Shown here one piece after another: positions 28,935-29,563 of a DNA stretch of 29,563 nucleotides. The notes beneath the pieces are model-generated. The model worked only from the letters and a program-made list of their open reading frames with translations. It did not search any database and was not told the DNA's origin. Source of the DNA: JBFGFG01 sp041627475 (GTDB lineage Bacteria > Actinomycetota > Nitriliruptoria > Nitriliruptorales > Nitriliruptoraceae); NCBI GenBank assembly GCA_041627475.1, contig JBFKQZ010000006.1, positions 1 to 29,563 on the forward strand, read 5' to 3'. Within the stretch, counting starts at the first letter, position 1, and every line of letters begins with the position of its first letter. Both the position numbers and the translations under genes were made by a program.

Positions 28935-29563
28935 GTGACCGACGTGCTCGAGGTCAACCACCCGGCAGCTGCACTGCAGCTCGCGCGACTGCGTGATGCG
29001 ACGACGGCGCCCGAGGCCTTCCGCGAGGCTGCACGGCGTCTCGGCATGCACCTCGCGACGGCTGCGCTCGACGTCATCCCCATGCACCGTACGACCGTGC
29101 GGTCACCGCTGGGCGACGCCCCCACCGTCATCCCCGCACACCGCATCGTGGCGGTGCCGGTGCTCCGGGCGGGCCTCGGCCTGCTCGACGGCGTGGCCGA
29201 CGTCATCCCTGACCTCCGGGTCGGCATGATCGGTCTGACCCGTGACGAGGAGACGCACGAGCCGTCGCAGTACTACCGCAACGTCCCGCCGCTCGAGGAC
29301 GCGTGGATCCTGCTGCTCGAGCCGATGCTCGCGACCGGTGGCTCGGCCGCGGCCGCGGTCGAGCAGCTGGGCCGGACCGAGAACGCCGCCGGCATCACCG
29401 TGCTGTCCGTCGTCGCCACCGAAGCGGCGGTCGAGACGGTCAGCGCCGCGCTCCCCGACGACGGCCACATCGTCGTCGGCGCCGTCGACCCGGGCCTCGA
29501 CGAGAACGCCTACATCGTTCCCGGCCTCGGTGACTTCGGCGACCGCCTCTACGGGACGGTCTG
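28935..29563 (+). CDS. upp: Uracil phosphoribosyltransferase (3' end cut within the stop codon)
   Basis: 209 residues are visible. It converts uracil and PRPP to UMP in pyrimidine salvage. Seen: NHPAAALQLARLRD at the N-terminus, IVAVPVLRAGLGLLDGV, RDEETHEPSQYYRNVP, the PRPP-binding loop ILLLEPMLATGGSAAAAVEQL, and the uracil-binding C-terminus DPGLDENAYIVPGLGDFGDR, ending GTV. The final two bases of the window are TG in frame, so the stop (probably TGA) falls on the next base and the protein is essentially complete. The family sequence DPMLATG is here EPMLATG, a mild change. GTG 28935 has GAGGAGG at 28924-28930. Divergent from the BMP-like lipoprotein, whose relatives bind nucleosides, which would suit a salvage theme. 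Confidence 0.96.
   Translation, partial: MTDVLEVNHPAAALQLARLRDATTAPEAFREAARRLGMHLATAALDVIPMHRTTVRSPLGDAPTVIPAHRIVAVPVLRAGLGLLDGVADVIPDLRVGMIGLTRDEETHEPSQYYRNVPPLEDAWILLLEPMLATGGSAAAAVEQLGRTENAAGITVLSVVATEAAVETVSAALPDDGHIVVGAVDPGLDENAYIVPGLGDFGDRLYGTV

Noticed and set aside
28848..29087. N-terminal extension of the BMP-like lipoprotein to 29087
   Set aside because: It would overlap upp and bury the lipoprotein signal. ATG 28847 has a strong ribosome site.

Overview
The window is about 29.6 kb of very GC-rich DNA. It is almost fully coding, has many GTG starts and short intergenic gaps, and no gap exceeds about 160 bases. Several features point to an actinobacterium: a SigE-type sigma factor with an adjacent membrane partner, a septum-formation-domain lipoprotein, an FrhB-type (coenzyme F420 family) iron-sulfur protein, 7Fe ferredoxins, and a ppk neighbourhood resembling the mycobacterial ppk/mutT1 locus. 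A deep-branching lineage (Nitriliruptoria or Acidimicrobiia type) is my guess only. I see no tRNA, rRNA, insertion sequence, integrase or CRISPR array.

Layout. 1-504: the C-terminal part of 4-hydroxyphenylpyruvate dioxygenase (tyrosine catabolism). 601-5936, all on the + strand: a HAD phosphatase; a SigE-family sigma factor translationally coupled to a single-pass membrane protein with a Pro/Thr linker and an external domain (probable anti-sigma sensor); a DedA protein; a septum-formation-type lipoprotein; a DUF1475-like membrane protein; a dCMP deaminase; a stand-alone TOPRIM protein. 6041-9937: a zinc-ribbon membrane protein (-), a crotonase (+), an FAD ferredoxin-type reductase (-) and a CoA hydrolase/transferase (-). 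10029-12234 (+): an FrhB-like iron-sulfur flavoprotein overlapping an HTH-HisKA protein with an eroded ATPase domain, then a DUF1059 peptide.

12240-20221 (-) is the most unusual region. Three consecutive paralogues share one plan: an N-terminal C-x2-C-x10-C-x2-C zinc ribbon, one membrane helix, then a 650-760-residue PQQ-like beta-propeller region ending in D-x-V-[DE]-L-P. A TPMT-like methyltransferase sits between two of them and is translationally coupled to the last. I cannot assign a known system. A membrane-spanning sensor or scaffold family is a hypothesis.

20323-21131 (-): two tandem 7Fe ferredoxins with strong hairpins. 21283-26244 (+): a polyphosphate operon made of a PPK1-Nudix fusion, a histidine phosphatase, Ppx/GppA with an HD domain, and a small SH3-like protein. 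In mycobacterial MutT1 the Nudix and histidine phosphatase domains form one protein; here the Nudix half is attached to PPK1 and the phosphatase half stands alone. 26246-28847 (-): pyruvate kinase and a BMP-like lipoprotein with a proline-rich insert. 28935 to the end (+): uracil phosphoribosyltransferase, cut within its stop codon.

Many genes have a TAGG[GC]T-like hexamer 20-30 bases before the start codon, usually without a recognisable -35 box, and two genes look leaderless. Starts were chosen mainly from Shine-Dalgarno spacing. All functional calls are by recognition of motifs, not by database search.
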